A DNA stretch of 64,000 bases from Phycisphaerales bacterium (GTDB taxonomy: Bacteria; Planctomycetota; Phycisphaerae; UBA1845; Fen-1342). The notes beneath the pieces are model-generated. The model worked only from the letters and a program-made list of their open reading frames with translations. It made no database searches and had not been told where the DNA came from. This document shows, piece by piece, positions 36,917-46,213 of this stretch. The DNA lies in the NCBI GenBank assembly GCA_022839625.1, contig JALHJL010000002.1, forward strand, positions 62,001-126,000, written 5' to 3'. The position numbers and the translations under genes are program-made. Position 1 is the stretch's first letter. Each line of letters opens with the position of its first letter.

Positions 36917-38760
36917 GAACCGGCCTCCCAGGCGGCGAGCGCCGCGCCTGCATCGCTGACCTCGGCCACCGTGATCCCGAACAAGCCGGGCGCATCCAGG
37001 CCAATCGTCAAGTTGCTCAACTGCGGGATCAGAACCTCTGCCACCAGCGTCTTCTCCACGGCAGCCCGCTGCCGGCCCTTGAGCTCGCGGGCCTCGCGTC
37101 CGAACTCAAGCCCGGCGATGCCCTCCGTCAACAACGAGGTCAGCGCGAAGGTGGCCGGCGCCCATACCGCATCCAGCGGCGAAAGCCCGCCGGTCTTCAC
37201 AGCCAGCAGGATGCCGGCCACGTCCATCGTAGCGCGGGCCGTGCGCAGGGCCGCCAGTCGCGCCGGGCTCTTCTGCAACGCGGCGTACAGCCGGTTTGCA
37301 GCAGCCTGGACCTCGCCTGACACCTGCTCATGGTGGCGGTTGATGGCCTGCTCGCACGTGCCGCGGATGCTCGCCCGCGCCAGTTCCAGCCGCTGCTCCA
37401 GCGCCAGCCAGAAGTCGCAACAGGGTACCCCCGGCCGCGCACGCCGGCCCACCTGCCGCTGCAAACCGGACAGCAGCACATCCAGCGTGTCCAGCAGGAT
37501 CGCGCCTTCCATGCCAAGCAGGTGTGGCGCACGGACCGGGCCGCGCCGCCCGGACCACCACTGCCGCGCGGCCGTGAGGGCCTGCCGCGCCGGCCAGGTC
37601 GTCCACTGCCGGACACGGCCCACCACGCCGCCGATGCGCGGCAACTCCAGCAGCCGGAGCAGTTCCACCGTTGCCCGCCGAAAGCAGTCATAGCGTTGCG
37701 GGTGCTCCAGGTAGTCGCGCGTGTAGGCCGCCACGAATTCCCCCGCGGCGGTCGCGACCATGCCCTGCCACGCGGCGCGCGCTTCCTGTTCCGCCTGCAC
37801 GGGAGCAAGCCAGGTCATCCAATGGCGGCGAAGGAGCCGCTGCACCCCAGTCGGCCGCCGGGTGCCGGCGTCGGCGACCGCCTCAAGGCTGCTCCGTACG
37901 GCGTCGCGCAACGGCACCGCCCAGTCCGCTCCGGCCCGTGGTTTGCCCGCCGCCAGCGCCGTGTCATACGGCAAGACGCAAACCGGTACATCTCCCCACG
38001 CCTGGCCGCGCTCGACCAGGCGCGCCCGGAGCGAGGCGCGCAGCGTCTCCTCCGCGTCGGGCGTCACCTTGTTGAGGACAATTGTGAGCGGCCGGCCCAG
38101 CGGCTCGACCAGCTCCAGCAGCCGCCAGACGGAAAGGTCGGAGTACTTCTCCTTGCTCAACACCAGCAGGTACGCGTCGGCCAGGGCCGCGACCTCGAGG
38201 ACGCCGCGCGCGTACTGCCGCGCTGCCAGCGAGTCGAAATCGGGTGTGTCCCAGAGAACGCCGGCACTCAGCCCGGGCGCGGCGGGCACCGCACGCAGCG
38301 CGTAGGTATCCAGCGCATCGCGCTCCAGCTTGCCCGCATCGCTGCGCCGCCAGCCGGGAAAGAGCCCCTTTGTCCAACCGTCGTCCTTCGCGGCCCCTGC
38401 GACCCAGAATCCGTGCGGATGCACCGTGAACCCTGCCAGCGGGCTCACCGCCGCCGCCGCCTCGCCCAACAGCAGGTTCACGACTGTGCTCTTGCCGGTC
38501 TGCGTGGGGCCAAGCACGGCGACCTGCGGCGGGCGCGTCGGCCCATCGCCGCGGCACGCCGCGTAACGCAGGGCAGCCTCCGCGAGCATCAGGGACTCGA
38601 TCGCCGCGTCGGCTACCGCCGCATCAACCCCCTCGCCGGCATCACGACACCGCCGGTACCCCGCGCTCAAGCGCCCGACGAGCCGCAACAGCACGGCGGC
38701 AGTGTCGCCGTCCGCCGGGCACCGCACCTGCCGGGAGCTCGTTGTGTCCTGATCTTCCAC
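36913..38760 (-). CDS. Membrane-associated dynamin/Era-like GTPase, first of a pair
   Basis: The 615-residue protein starts with GTG at 38760. The P-loop GPTQTGKST is at residues 84-92, G3 is WDTPDFDS (Asp171) and the G4 position reads LNKVTPD (230), so the usual NKxD is altered. A long helical region follows. A hydrophobic segment near 515-555 (ILLAVKTGG to FALTSLLTEGIAGLEF) could form a membrane hairpin or paddle. It overlaps the second GTPase gene by four bases. Both proteins lack the canonical G3 Gly, which hints at a shared mechanism distinct from Ras-like hydrolysis. Role unknown. Confidence 0.85.
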   Translation of the reverse strand: MEDQDTTSSRQVRCPADGDTAAVLLRLVGRLSAGYRRCRDAGEGVDAAVADAAIESLMLAEAALRYAACRGDGPTRPPQVAVLGPTQTGKSTVVNLLLGEAAAAVSPLAGFTVHPHGFWVAGAAKDDGWTKGLFPGWRRSDAGKLERDALDTYALRAVPAAPGLSAGVLWDTPDFDSLAARQYARGVLEVAALADAYLLVLSKEKYSDLSVWRLLELVEPLGRPLTIVLNKVTPDAEETLRASLRARLVERGQAWGDVPVCVLPYDTALAAGKPRAGADWAVPLRDAVRSSLEAVADAGTRRPTGVQRLLRRHWMTWLAPVQAEQEARAAWQGMVATAAGEFVAAYTRDYLEHPQRYDCFRRATVELLRLLELPRIGGVVGRVRQWTTWPARQALTAARQWWSGRRGPVRAPHLLGMEGAILLDTLDVLLSGLQRQVGRRARPGVPCCDFWLALEQRLELARASIRGTCEQAINRHHEQVSGEVQAAANRLYAALQKSPARLAALRTARATMDVAGILLAVKTGGLSPLDAVWAPATFALTSLLTEGIAGLEFGREARELKGRQRAAVEKTLVAEVLIPQLSNLTIGLDAPGLFGITVAEVSDAGAALAAWEAGS

Positions 38761-38812
38761 GCTGGACGGTATTCTGCCCGAGCCGGCGACAATTCGACAG
38801 GCCGTCCGGCCG

Positions 38813-38841
38813 TTGCGAGCCGACGGCCAATTTCCTATACT
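38813..38841 (+). promoter_or_regulatory. Sigma70-type promoter for the zinc-ribbon gene
   Basis: TTGCGA (38813-38818) and TATACT (38836-38841) are separated by exactly 17 bases and lie 32 bases before the TTG start at 38874. The -10 matches consensus at five of six positions and the -35 at four. Confidence 0.6.
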
Positions 38842-38873
38842 TTCGCGACGAGCGCACGAAAGGAGTCTCCGCC

Positions 38874-39104
38874 TTGCCGATTTACGAGTTTACGTGTCCC
38901 TCGTGCAACACGACGTTCGAGGAGCTGGTCCGCTCCGCGGGCGCAGCCGGGGAGGTGACGTGCCCACGCTGCGGACACCGGCACGTGACGCGGCACATGA
39001 GCACCTTCGCGACGCGCGTCGCGCCGACCAAGCGGGCCTCCCCGCCGCCGGGCCCTTGCGGACAGTGCTGCGGCTCCGGCGGATCGTGTCCAATGGGCGA
39101 GTGA
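38874..39104 (+). CDS. FmdB-family zinc-ribbon protein
   Basis: The 76-residue protein starts with TTG at 38874: AAAGGAG lies just upstream and PIYEFTCPSC is the typical FmdB N-terminus. Cys pairs CPSC and CPRC form one zinc ribbon. The C-terminus has a further Cys cluster (CGQCCGSGGSC). Family members are thought to be regulatory or assembly proteins, with no settled role. It is the first gene of the plus-strand run that includes trxB. Confidence 0.88.
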   Translation: MPIYEFTCPSCNTTFEELVRSAGAAGEVTCPRCGHRHVTRHMSTFATRVAPTKRASPPPGPCGQCCGSGGSCPMGE

Positions 39105-39166
39105 CTCGCGGCCGGCGGCCGGTGGTCGCATCGCGGCCCAGTAACGAGAGGAGCAACGCCCACACG

Positions 39167-39655
39167 ATGGGGACGCACGAATCCAGGTCAACCGCCAGGG
39201 CAGTCCAAGCCGGCCTGTTGAGCTGGCTTCTGCCGGGCGCCGGGCACTTCTTCCTCCGTCACCGTGGCCTCGGCGCCGTGTGCTTCGTCGCCATCACCTT
39301 TCCCTATTTCGCGGGCCTCGCGTTCGGCGGCATTAAGGACTCCGTCAACCCGCGGACCAACCGCTGGCTCTTCCTGGCGGAACTGCCGGCCGGCGGCTAC
39401 ACGTTGCCGAGTATGTTCGTCAGCCGAGCCGTCGAGCGGCACATCGCACAGCAGGCGGCCCAGGGCCGGCCCGTCAAGGAGACCGACTACACGGCGTTCT
39501 ATCCGGAATCCGACGTTGCCCAGATCTACCTCGCGGCGGCCGGCCTTCTGAACCTCATGGTGATTCTCGATGCTGTCGCGCGGGCCCAGACCGGTGGGCT
39601 GCCGACGTTTCACCGCGAATCGCCGCCGGTTGCCGAACCGGGTAGCGCGCCATGA
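39167..39655 (+). CDS. Small membrane protein, possibly DUF6677-like
   Basis: The 162-residue protein starts at the ATG at 39167, with GAGAGGAG upstream. The N-terminal part AGLLSWLLPGAGHFFLRHRG and the following hydrophobic stretch suggest two helices, with another near residues 123-140. The pattern recalls DUF6677, a planctomycete family, but this is from memory. Its stop overlaps the next start by ATGA. Function unknown. Confidence 0.78.
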   Translation: MGTHESRSTARAVQAGLLSWLLPGAGHFFLRHRGLGAVCFVAITFPYFAGLAFGGIKDSVNPRTNRWLFLAELPAGGYTLPSMFVSRAVERHIAQQAAQGRPVKETDYTAFYPESDVAQIYLAAAGLLNLMVILDAVARAQTGGLPTFHRESPPVAEPGSAP

Positions 39656-39897
39656 CCGAGCTTCTCTCACTGGGCTGGCTGTTCGTGACCCCGCTGAAAC
39701 TCCCGCCCGGCGGCCGGCTCTGGATGTTGCTGCCGCTGGTGGCCTGCGTGGCGATGGTGTACCGCGTCACCCGGGCCCGCCGCGTGGGAACCATGCTTCG
39801 CCCCACCGTCATGACGTTCATCAACATCGTGGTTGGGATGGCCCTGATCGCAGTGGGGTTCTACCTGGTGCACATGGGCGTGAGACGCTTCTTCTGA
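39652..39897 (+). CDS. Small two-helix membrane protein
   Basis: This 81-residue protein has two hydrophobic helices, around residues 22-38 and 53-75, joined by a basic segment (YRVTRARRVG). Its ATG overlaps the preceding stop, so the two membrane proteins are translationally coupled. I recognise no family. The trxB gene follows 61 bases later. Confidence 0.72.
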   Translation: MTELLSLGWLFVTPLKLPPGGRLWMLLPLVACVAMVYRVTRARRVGTMLRPTVMTFINIVVGMALIAVGFYLVHMGVRRFF

Positions 39898-39958
39898 GGG
39901 CAGGCCACGGTCGGCGAAGGGCCCGTGACCCCTTGTTCTCTCTCCGGAAGGAATGCCA

Positions 39959-40927
39959 GTGTCCATTGAAAAAGTCGTCATCATCGGTTCCGGCCCCGCC
40001 GGTCTGACCGCCGCCATCTACGCGGCGCGCGCTAACCTCAACCCCCTCTGCTTTGAGGGCTACAGCGCCGGCGGTCTGATCCCCGGCGGTCAGTTGATGT
40101 TCACTACCGAGGTCGAGAACTACCCCGGCTTCCCGGAAGGCGTCATGGGCCCAGCGATGATGAAGGCTTTCCGGGACCAGGCCGAACGCTTCGGCACGCG
40201 TTTCATCCGCGACGACGTCTCCGCCGTCGACTTCGCCAGGCAGCCCTTCACGGTCAAAAGCCACGATGAGTCCGCCAGCGCCCACGCCGTCATCATCGCC
40301 ACCGGTGCCCGGGCCAATTGGCTCAACCTGGAGAACGAGCAACGGCTGGCCAAGAGCGGCGGCGGCGTCTCCGCCTGCGCCGTTTGCGACGGCGCGCTCC
40401 CCATGTACCGCAACCAGGAGGTGGTCGTCGTGGGTGGCGGCGATTCCGCGATCGAGGAAGGCAGCTACCTCACCAAGTTCGCGAAGAAGGTCTTTCTCGT
40501 CCACCGCCGCGACGAGCTGCGGGCCAGCAAGGCCATGCAGGCCCGCTTCTTCCGCCTCGTTGAGGAAGGCAAGATGGCCCCCGTCTGGGACAGCGTCGTC
40601 GTGGACGTGCTGGGAGACCAGACCATCACCGGCGTCCGGCTGAAGAACCTCAAGACCGGCGCGGAGCGCGACCAGGCGTGCAAGGGGCTCTTCCTGGCCA
40701 TCGGCCACACCCCGAATACCGACCTCTTCCGCGACATTTTGGCCCTGGATGACAAAGGCTACATCAAGCTGCCGCGGCCCGGCAGTACGTACACCAGCGT
40801 CGCGGGCGTCTTCGCCGCCGGCGACGTGGCTGACCACACCTACCGCCAGGCCGTAACCGCCGCTGGCACCGGCTGCATGGCCGCCCTCGATGCCGAGCGC
40901 TGGCTTGCGGCGCGAGGCATTGAATAG
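39959..40927 (+). CDS. trxB: Thioredoxin reductase
   Basis: TrxB passes electrons from NADPH through FAD to thioredoxin. FAD binding is shown by IIGSGPAGLTAAIYAARA at the N-terminus, the redox motif CAVC lies in ACAVCDGALP, and NADPH binding by VVGGGDSAIEEG. I choose the GTG at 39959, eight bases after GGAAGGA, over the ATG at 39953, which is too close to it; this gives 322 residues, the usual length. No thioredoxin gene lies in the window. Confidence 0.96.
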   Translation: MSIEKVVIIGSGPAGLTAAIYAARANLNPLCFEGYSAGGLIPGGQLMFTTEVENYPGFPEGVMGPAMMKAFRDQAERFGTRFIRDDVSAVDFARQPFTVKSHDESASAHAVIIATGARANWLNLENEQRLAKSGGGVSACAVCDGALPMYRNQEVVVVGGGDSAIEEGSYLTKFAKKVFLVHRRDELRASKAMQARFFRLVEEGKMAPVWDSVVVDVLGDQTITGVRLKNLKTGAERDQACKGLFLAIGHTPNTDLFRDILALDDKGYIKLPRPGSTYTSVAGVFAAGDVADHTYRQAVTAAGTGCMAALDAERWLAARGIE

Positions 40928-41053
40928 CGCCGGCAGCGTCCACGACCCGCCTGGAACCTGTTGAAATGCTGCCGCTCGCCGCCTTGCTCCTGCGGACGTG
41001 CGGGTTACGATCATGGCCGAGACCCCAGCGCACCAGCGGTGGAGGAACATTAC

Positions 41054-41743
41054 ATGTCAGCATCGTGTGAGGGGACGTTGCCCAGACTCAGGTCCAGCGC
41101 GGTTCTGATCGCCGGACTGGTAATCGGAGCAGGGGCACTGACCGTGCTCTGCGGGTGTCCCGGGCTCCTGGAGGCCGCCGCGTATCAGCAACGACTTGCC
41201 GACTGGCTGAAGGGCACCGACAACTGGCCGCGGGTATCGGTGCGGATTGTCAACAACACCGACGCGGTGGCCAGCGTGTATCTCGCGTCCGCCGGCCTGG
41301 GCCCCCCACTGCCGGCCATCCTCAGTTATCCCGGCGACACGGCATACGTCGTGGCCGAGACACGCAGCGTCCTGGTGGACGCAAGGGGAACGGCCACCGG
41401 CGACCTGAAGTGCGGCGAGGTGCTCGGCATGTCTGTCAAAGTACCGTTCGACGTGGACACCGCATCCCTGGGCTACCTGAGCTACACGGGCGACACCTAT
41501 GGCCTCTACTTGGAGCCGGGCAACAGCGTGCTCAGCGGCGCTGGCGTCGGCCAGACCGGGTTCAGCGGCGACACGTTCGCCCTCGTGCGCTACGTGCGCC
41601 CCGCGGAAGACGGCCTGAATTGTGGCACGCAGACGCTTGTCATCACGATTGAGGCCGCCGGAACACCGAGCGTTGTCGATCCTCAGACCGGCCAGCTCGT
41701 CACCAGCGCACGCCCGGGCGCGGCCACCGTCAGCATCGAATGA
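41054..41743 (+). CDS. Hypothetical lipoprotein
   Basis: The ATG at 41054 with GGAGGAAC upstream gives 229 residues. The signal peptide ends in VLCGC, an acceptable lipobox. The mature protein is beta-rich with polar loops (for example VSVRIVNNTDAVASVYLASAG) and no motif I recognise. Its stop overlaps the start of the next gene (ATGA), so it is coupled to a membrane glycosyltransferase-like gene. Confidence 0.75.
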   Translation: MSASCEGTLPRLRSSAVLIAGLVIGAGALTVLCGCPGLLEAAAYQQRLADWLKGTDNWPRVSVRIVNNTDAVASVYLASAGLGPPLPAILSYPGDTAYVVAETRSVLVDARGTATGDLKCGEVLGMSVKVPFDVDTASLGYLSYTGDTYGLYLEPGNSVLSGAGVGQTGFSGDTFALVRYVRPAEDGLNCGTQTLVITIEAAGTPSVVDPQTGQLVTSARPGAATVSIE

Positions 41744-43170
41744 CGGCAACCCAGCGTCAGCCGTGGGGGACGGCCGCGGCAGTCTCGGCTGCCGCCATAA
41801 TCTTGCTGGCCGCAGCCGTCCGACTGGCGGCCGGCGGCGGCGACTTCTGGCTCGACGAAATCTGGTCGTGGACATTTGCGCGCCAGGCCGCATCCGCCCT
41901 CGAAGTCTTCACTCGATTCCCACACGACAACAACCATCTCCTGAACACGCTGTTCCTGTACCTGCTCGGCGAACAGCGCTCCTGGGTCATCTACCGCATC
42001 CCCGCCGTGCTCGCCGGCGTCGGCAGCGTCATCCTGGCCGGCCTGATCGGTTGCCGCACCAGCCGCTTGGCGGGCTTGACCGCGATGGTACTGACCGGCG
42101 GGTCGTTCGTCCTCGTGCTCTACGGGTCGGAGGCACGCGGGTACGGACCGCTGGTGTTCTTTGCACTCGTCTCGTTCTACGTGGCCGACCGCTACGTGGC
42201 CCGCGCCGGGTGGGCGCTGGCCGCGTGTTTCGCACTCAGCACAGCGCTGGGCATGCTGTCCCACCTGACATTCCTGCACGCCTACCTCGCGCTCCTGCTG
42301 TGGACTGCCTGGCGACTCGCCCTCCGCCGCCGAAGCTGGCCGAGCGCTCTCGCGAATGCGGCACGCCTCCACGTTGCGCCGCTGCTGGCCATCGCCGCCT
42401 TGTACCTCGGCTTCATCCGACGAATGGAGGTGGGAGGCGGTCCCCCCTACTCCGTGCTCGGCGTGCTCAACAGCGCTTTGTCGCTCTCGATCGGCGGCCC
42501 GGAGTCCGGGGCCGCGGCACTGCTGGCGGCGTGCGGCGCCGCGGCAGTCCTGCTCGCGTCACTGGTTGTCCTGGCGCGCCGGCACCCCGACGAGGCCATC
42601 TTCTTTGGCGTAGTGATCGTCCTGTCACCCGCCCTGCTGCTGCTCCTCCAGCGCCCTCCCACGCTCTTCGTGCGCTACTTCCTCGTGCCCATGGTCTTCT
42701 TTCTCCTGCTCGTCAGCAGTCTTCTGGCGCGGATGTATTCCTGGGGGGCGCCGTGCAAGGTCGTTTACGGCGCCGCGCTGCTCGGATTCCTCTATGGCAA
42801 TAGCGTGCACATGACCCAGTTGTTCCGGTACGGACGCGGCGGATATCAGGCCGCCGTCCAGTACATGGCGGACCGCAGTCCGGGCTCCATTGTTTCCATC
42901 GGCGGCGACCACGATTTCCGCAGCGCGATGATGGTAGGCTTCTACGCCCGCGGCTTGCCGGCCCACAAGCAGGCCGTCTACTGCGACCGCGCGTCCTGGC
43001 CGCCGGGGGGCAGCGAGTGGTTCCTGATTCAGAGGCAGGTCCGAGGTCCTGCGCCGCTTCCTGCCATCGTCGTGCGCGGCAGTCATTACCGGCTGATGCA
43101 GGACTACCCCTCCAGCGCGCTGTCCGGCTGGCACTGGTACGTGTACCACAACACGGCGTATCCGTTGTGA
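41740..43170 (+). CDS. Polytopic membrane protein, GT39/ArnT-like glycosyltransferase
   Basis: The 476-residue protein has about ten hydrophobic helices. Near its N-terminus, after helix 1, FWLDEIWSW carries the Asp-Glu pair typical of the first periplasmic loop of GT-C enzymes of the PMT/ArnT family, which transfer sugars from lipid-linked donors. GSEARGYG follows in the position of a second family motif. The C-terminal soluble part is short. Donor and acceptor are unknown. It is coupled to the preceding lipoprotein gene, a possible substrate by context only. Confidence 0.8.
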   Translation: MTATQRQPWGTAAAVSAAAIILLAAAVRLAAGGGDFWLDEIWSWTFARQAASALEVFTRFPHDNNHLLNTLFLYLLGEQRSWVIYRIPAVLAGVGSVILAGLIGCRTSRLAGLTAMVLTGGSFVLVLYGSEARGYGPLVFFALVSFYVADRYVARAGWALAACFALSTALGMLSHLTFLHAYLALLLWTAWRLALRRRSWPSALANAARLHVAPLLAIAALYLGFIRRMEVGGGPPYSVLGVLNSALSLSIGGPESGAAALLAACGAAAVLLASLVVLARRHPDEAIFFGVVIVLSPALLLLLQRPPTLFVRYFLVPMVFFLLLVSSLLARMYSWGAPCKVVYGAALLGFLYGNSVHMTQLFRYGRGGYQAAVQYMADRSPGSIVSIGGDHDFRSAMMVGFYARGLPAHKQAVYCDRASWPPGGSEWFLIQRQVRGPAPLPAIVVRGSHYRLMQDYPSSALSGWHWYVYHNTAYPL

Positions 43171-43212
43171 GGAATCAGCCGTCCGCCCGGCGTGCGCCGG
43201 TCGCCCCGCATG

Positions 43213-44472
43213 CTACCCGCTCCACCAGCGGCCCTTCTTCCGTTTGTCGGCGCCTGCCGGCACGCTTCCGGCCGCCTCTGACTCCAGGCGAGCCAGCAGT
43301 TCCACGTCCGGTATCCGGCCGCCCGTGATGCGCCGCAGCACGTGCAGCTTCTGCCGCTGGTCCGGCGTGAGCTTCGACTCGTCGATGGTCCCGTCGGGGG
43401 CGTTCGCGTCGCGCCCGCCCGGAACTTCCGCCTCCTCGCCCACAACCTCCTCCGGCGACGAGCCGGCGGGTTCAGCCGGCTCGGGTTCCTCGGCGACCTC
43501 TTGAACCTCGGCCGGCGCCTCGGTCGTGCCGACGGTCGCAGGCTCGGCCGACTGAGAATCCCGTGTCTCTTCATCCCCCTGCCGGTCATCCGGCGGCGCC
43601 TCGGCGGCAGCAAGCTGCTCACGCCGGCTGCGCAACTCCGCCTCGCGGTTGAGAAGTTCGCGCTCCTCCTGCTCAAGCGCCGCGCGCCGGGCCTCCAATT
43701 GCGCCGCGCGCTGCTGCATTTCCTGCTCTTTCCCTGCAATCTCCTGTTCCTGCGAGTCCAGTTGCTGAGCCTGGGCCTCGATTGCGCTTTGTCGCTGCCG
43801 GAGCTGCTCTTCCGCTTTGTCGACCGCGGCCTGCTCGGCCGCCACCGCGGCAGGCTGCGCCTTTCGTGCATTCCGCGGGGGGCCTTCGCGGACCATCGTC
43901 TCACGCCGCTGCTCCAGCTCGCGGGCCCGCGCCGCGAGCGCGGCCTCACGTTGCGAGAGCTCCTCCTCCTCGTGCGCGACCGCAGCGCGGCGTTCCTCCA
44001 GACCCTGGGTGCGCGCGGCCAACTCGCCCTCGCGGCGCCGGAATTGTTCCTCCTCGTGCGCGAGCGCTTCCCGCCCCTGCTGAAGCTGACCGGCACGGGC
44101 CGCCGCCGCCGCCTCACGCCGCGGAAGTTCCTCATCCTCGGCGTCCAGTGCCTGCCGGAGCGACTCCTGCTCGGCCTGTCGTTGCTTCAGCTCCGCTTCC
44201 TGGGCGTCCAGGGCCGCCGCCTGCTTCTCCAGCTCGGCAGCGCGCTCCGCCGCCCGGGCCACCGCAGCCGCCAGCTCAACCTGCCGCTGGGCCAGCGCGG
44301 CGGCATCCCCCCGCAGCGTCTCCTGCATGCGATCGAACTCGGCGCACACGTTCCCGAACCGCTCAGAGAACGCGTCCAACTGGACGCGGAGCTCCGACGG
44401 CAGGTCGGCGCAGGGTGCCGACGCACCGGACGCCGGCTGGGACTGCGAGCCTGGTTCCGACTTCGACGACAT
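43213..44472 (-). CDS. Long coiled-coil protein
   Basis: From the ATG at 44472 the protein has 419 residues. Residues about 50-290 are almost entirely Glu, Gln, Ala, Arg and Leu in heptad-like runs (for example LEQRRETMVREGPPRNARKA and REAELRSRREQLAAAE). A Pro/Glu-rich linker then leads to a short conserved-looking end (LTPDQRQKLHVLRRITGGRI). There is no signal peptide or membrane segment, so it is likely a cytoplasmic filament or scaffold. An open frame continuing to 45327 lies opposite the decarboxylase gene and is not used. Function unknown. Confidence 0.78.
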   Translation of the reverse strand: MSSKSEPGSQSQPASGASAPCADLPSELRVQLDAFSERFGNVCAEFDRMQETLRGDAAALAQRQVELAAAVARAAERAAELEKQAAALDAQEAELKQRQAEQESLRQALDAEDEELPRREAAAAARAGQLQQGREALAHEEEQFRRREGELAARTQGLEERRAAVAHEEEELSQREAALAARARELEQRRETMVREGPPRNARKAQPAAVAAEQAAVDKAEEQLRQRQSAIEAQAQQLDSQEQEIAGKEQEMQQRAAQLEARRAALEQEERELLNREAELRSRREQLAAAEAPPDDRQGDEETRDSQSAEPATVGTTEAPAEVQEVAEEPEPAEPAGSSPEEVVGEEAEVPGGRDANAPDGTIDESKLTPDQRQKLHVLRRITGGRIPDVELLARLESEAAGSVPAGADKRKKGRWWSG

Positions 44473-44685
44473 CAGAATACTTCCCACGTCGCTTATCGTC
44501 CGCCCCTGGGGCCAACGCCACTTGCGCGACTGGGCGTGCGCACAGGTCCGATAGGCCGCGAGGGTCGGGTACCGCTGCGGCCGGACCCGCGCTGTGGACG
44601 GTCGGCCCCGCGTGACTAATAATCGCGGGGGTCGGGCTTCGGCGTCCGAACGTCGGCCCGGCACCTTGACCCCCGTGGAACGCTC

Positions 44686-46206
44686 ATGACCGCGACGAAT
44701 TCCGCCGACCCGCCGAACACGCAGCGCTCCCTTGAGACGCAAGCCGCACCGGGACGCTTCCCGGCACACCCCGGCGACATCCCCGCTTCCGAGTTCCGCC
44801 GCGCGATGCATCGCGCCGCGGACCTGATGGCCGACTACCTCGAACGCGTGCAGGACTACCCGGTTCTGCCGCGAATCGCGCCGGGTGACGTTCGCCGCCG
44901 GCTGCCCTCTGCGCCCCCCCAGGAACCCGAGCCGCTCGATCAGATCCTCGACGATTACCGGCAACTGATCGAACCCAACACGACTCACTGGAACCATCCC
45001 GGGTTCATGGCCTACTTCGCGGTGACCGGCTCCGGCCCCGGCATCATCGGCGAGGCGCTGGCCGGCGCACTGAACGTCAACGCGATGCTGTGGCGAACCG
45101 GCCCCGCCCCCACCGAGCTCGAAGAGCACGCCTGCGACTGGCTGCGCCAGATGCTCGGCCTGCCCCCCGAGTTCCGCGGGCACATCAACGACACCGCCTC
45201 GGTCAGTTCGCTCGTGTCCCTCGCGGCGGCCCGCGAATACGCGACCGACCTGGACATCCGCCGGCGCGGCATGGCGGGCCGCCCCGACCTGCCGCGGCTC
45301 ACCCTCTATTGCAGCGATCAGGCGCACTCGTCCATCGAGAAGGCCGCCATCACCCTCGGCTTTGGGCTGGACAATCTGCGGCGGATCGAAACCGACCAGG
45401 CCTTCCGGATGCGGATTGACCTGCTCGAAGCGTCGCTGGCCGCCGACAAGGCCGCCGGCTGCCGGCCGGTCGCCGTGGTCGCCACCGTCGGTACGACTTC
45501 AACGACCTCCGTCGATCCCCTGCGCGAGATCGCTGCCATTGCCCGCCGCGAGAACCTGTGGCTGCACGTGGACGCCGCCTACGCCGGTGCGGCGGGCATC
45601 TGTCCGGAGTTCCGGCCGCTGATGGACGGGCTGGCCGAAGCGCACTCCATCGTGACCAACCCGCACAAGTGGCTGTTCGTCCCGGTCGACTGCTCGCTCC
45701 TGCTCGTGCGCGACCCAGACCTGCTGCGGCGCGCCTTCTCCATCGTCCCCGACTATCTGACCACCACCGAGAGCGGCGTGACGAACCTGATGGACTACGG
45801 CGTCCAGTTGGGGCGCCGGTTCCGGGCCCTCAAGCTGTGGATGGTCCTGCGGGCCTTCGGCGTACGCGGCCTCCAGGAGCGCATCCGGTACCACTGCACG
45901 CTGGCGCGGGAGTTCGCGGCGTGGGTCGAGTCGCAGCCGGGGCTGGAGCGGTTTGCGCCCGTGCCGTTCAGTACGGTGTGTTTCCGCGCGATACCGCCCG
46001 GGACACCCGAGCAGCAGGACCGGTTCAACGAGCGTTTGCTGGCGGCGGTGAACGCCGTCGGCCCCGTACTGCTGTCGCACACGAAGCTGCGCGGACGATA
46101 CGTGCTGCGCCTGACCGTCGGCAACCTGCGCACGACCCGCGCGCACCTGGAGCAGGTCCAGCGCCTGATCGCACAAGCTCATCGACAACAGCTTGAGGCG
46201 CTGTGA
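44686..46206 (+). CDS. PLP-dependent group II decarboxylase (aromatic-amino-acid-type)
   Basis: The 506-residue protein has the aromatic-L-amino-acid/tyrosine decarboxylase fold. The PLP-binding Lys328 lies in VTNPHKWLFVPVD, and LWLHVDAAYAGAAGICPEFR supplies the cofactor Asp. TVGTTSTTSVDPL is also typical. Such enzymes make biogenic amines from Tyr, Trp, DOPA or related acids; the exact substrate cannot be read. It precedes a GT4 glycosyltransferase gene by seven bases, so they are probably cotranscribed, but no pathway is evident. Confidence 0.93.
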   Translation: MTATNSADPPNTQRSLETQAAPGRFPAHPGDIPASEFRRAMHRAADLMADYLERVQDYPVLPRIAPGDVRRRLPSAPPQEPEPLDQILDDYRQLIEPNTTHWNHPGFMAYFAVTGSGPGIIGEALAGALNVNAMLWRTGPAPTELEEHACDWLRQMLGLPPEFRGHINDTASVSSLVSLAAAREYATDLDIRRRGMAGRPDLPRLTLYCSDQAHSSIEKAAITLGFGLDNLRRIETDQAFRMRIDLLEASLAADKAAGCRPVAVVATVGTTSTTSVDPLREIAAIARRENLWLHVDAAYAGAAGICPEFRPLMDGLAEAHSIVTNPHKWLFVPVDCSLLLVRDPDLLRRAFSIVPDYLTTTESGVTNLMDYGVQLGRRFRALKLWMVLRAFGVRGLQERIRYHCTLAREFAAWVESQPGLERFAPVPFSTVCFRAIPPGTPEQQDRFNERLLAAVNAVGPVLLSHTKLRGRYVLRLTVGNLRTTRAHLEQVQRLIAQAHRQQLEAL

Positions 46207-46213
46207 GTCCGCC

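Noticed and set aside
35042..37693. Long plus-strand frame opposite the GTPase genes
   Set aside because: The minus-strand GTPases have motifs and coupling; the plus product is low-complexity.
43213..45327. 704-residue form of the coiled-coil protein
   Set aside because: The extra N-terminal part lies opposite the decarboxylase gene and across the intergenic region; the ATG at 44472 gives a sensible protein.
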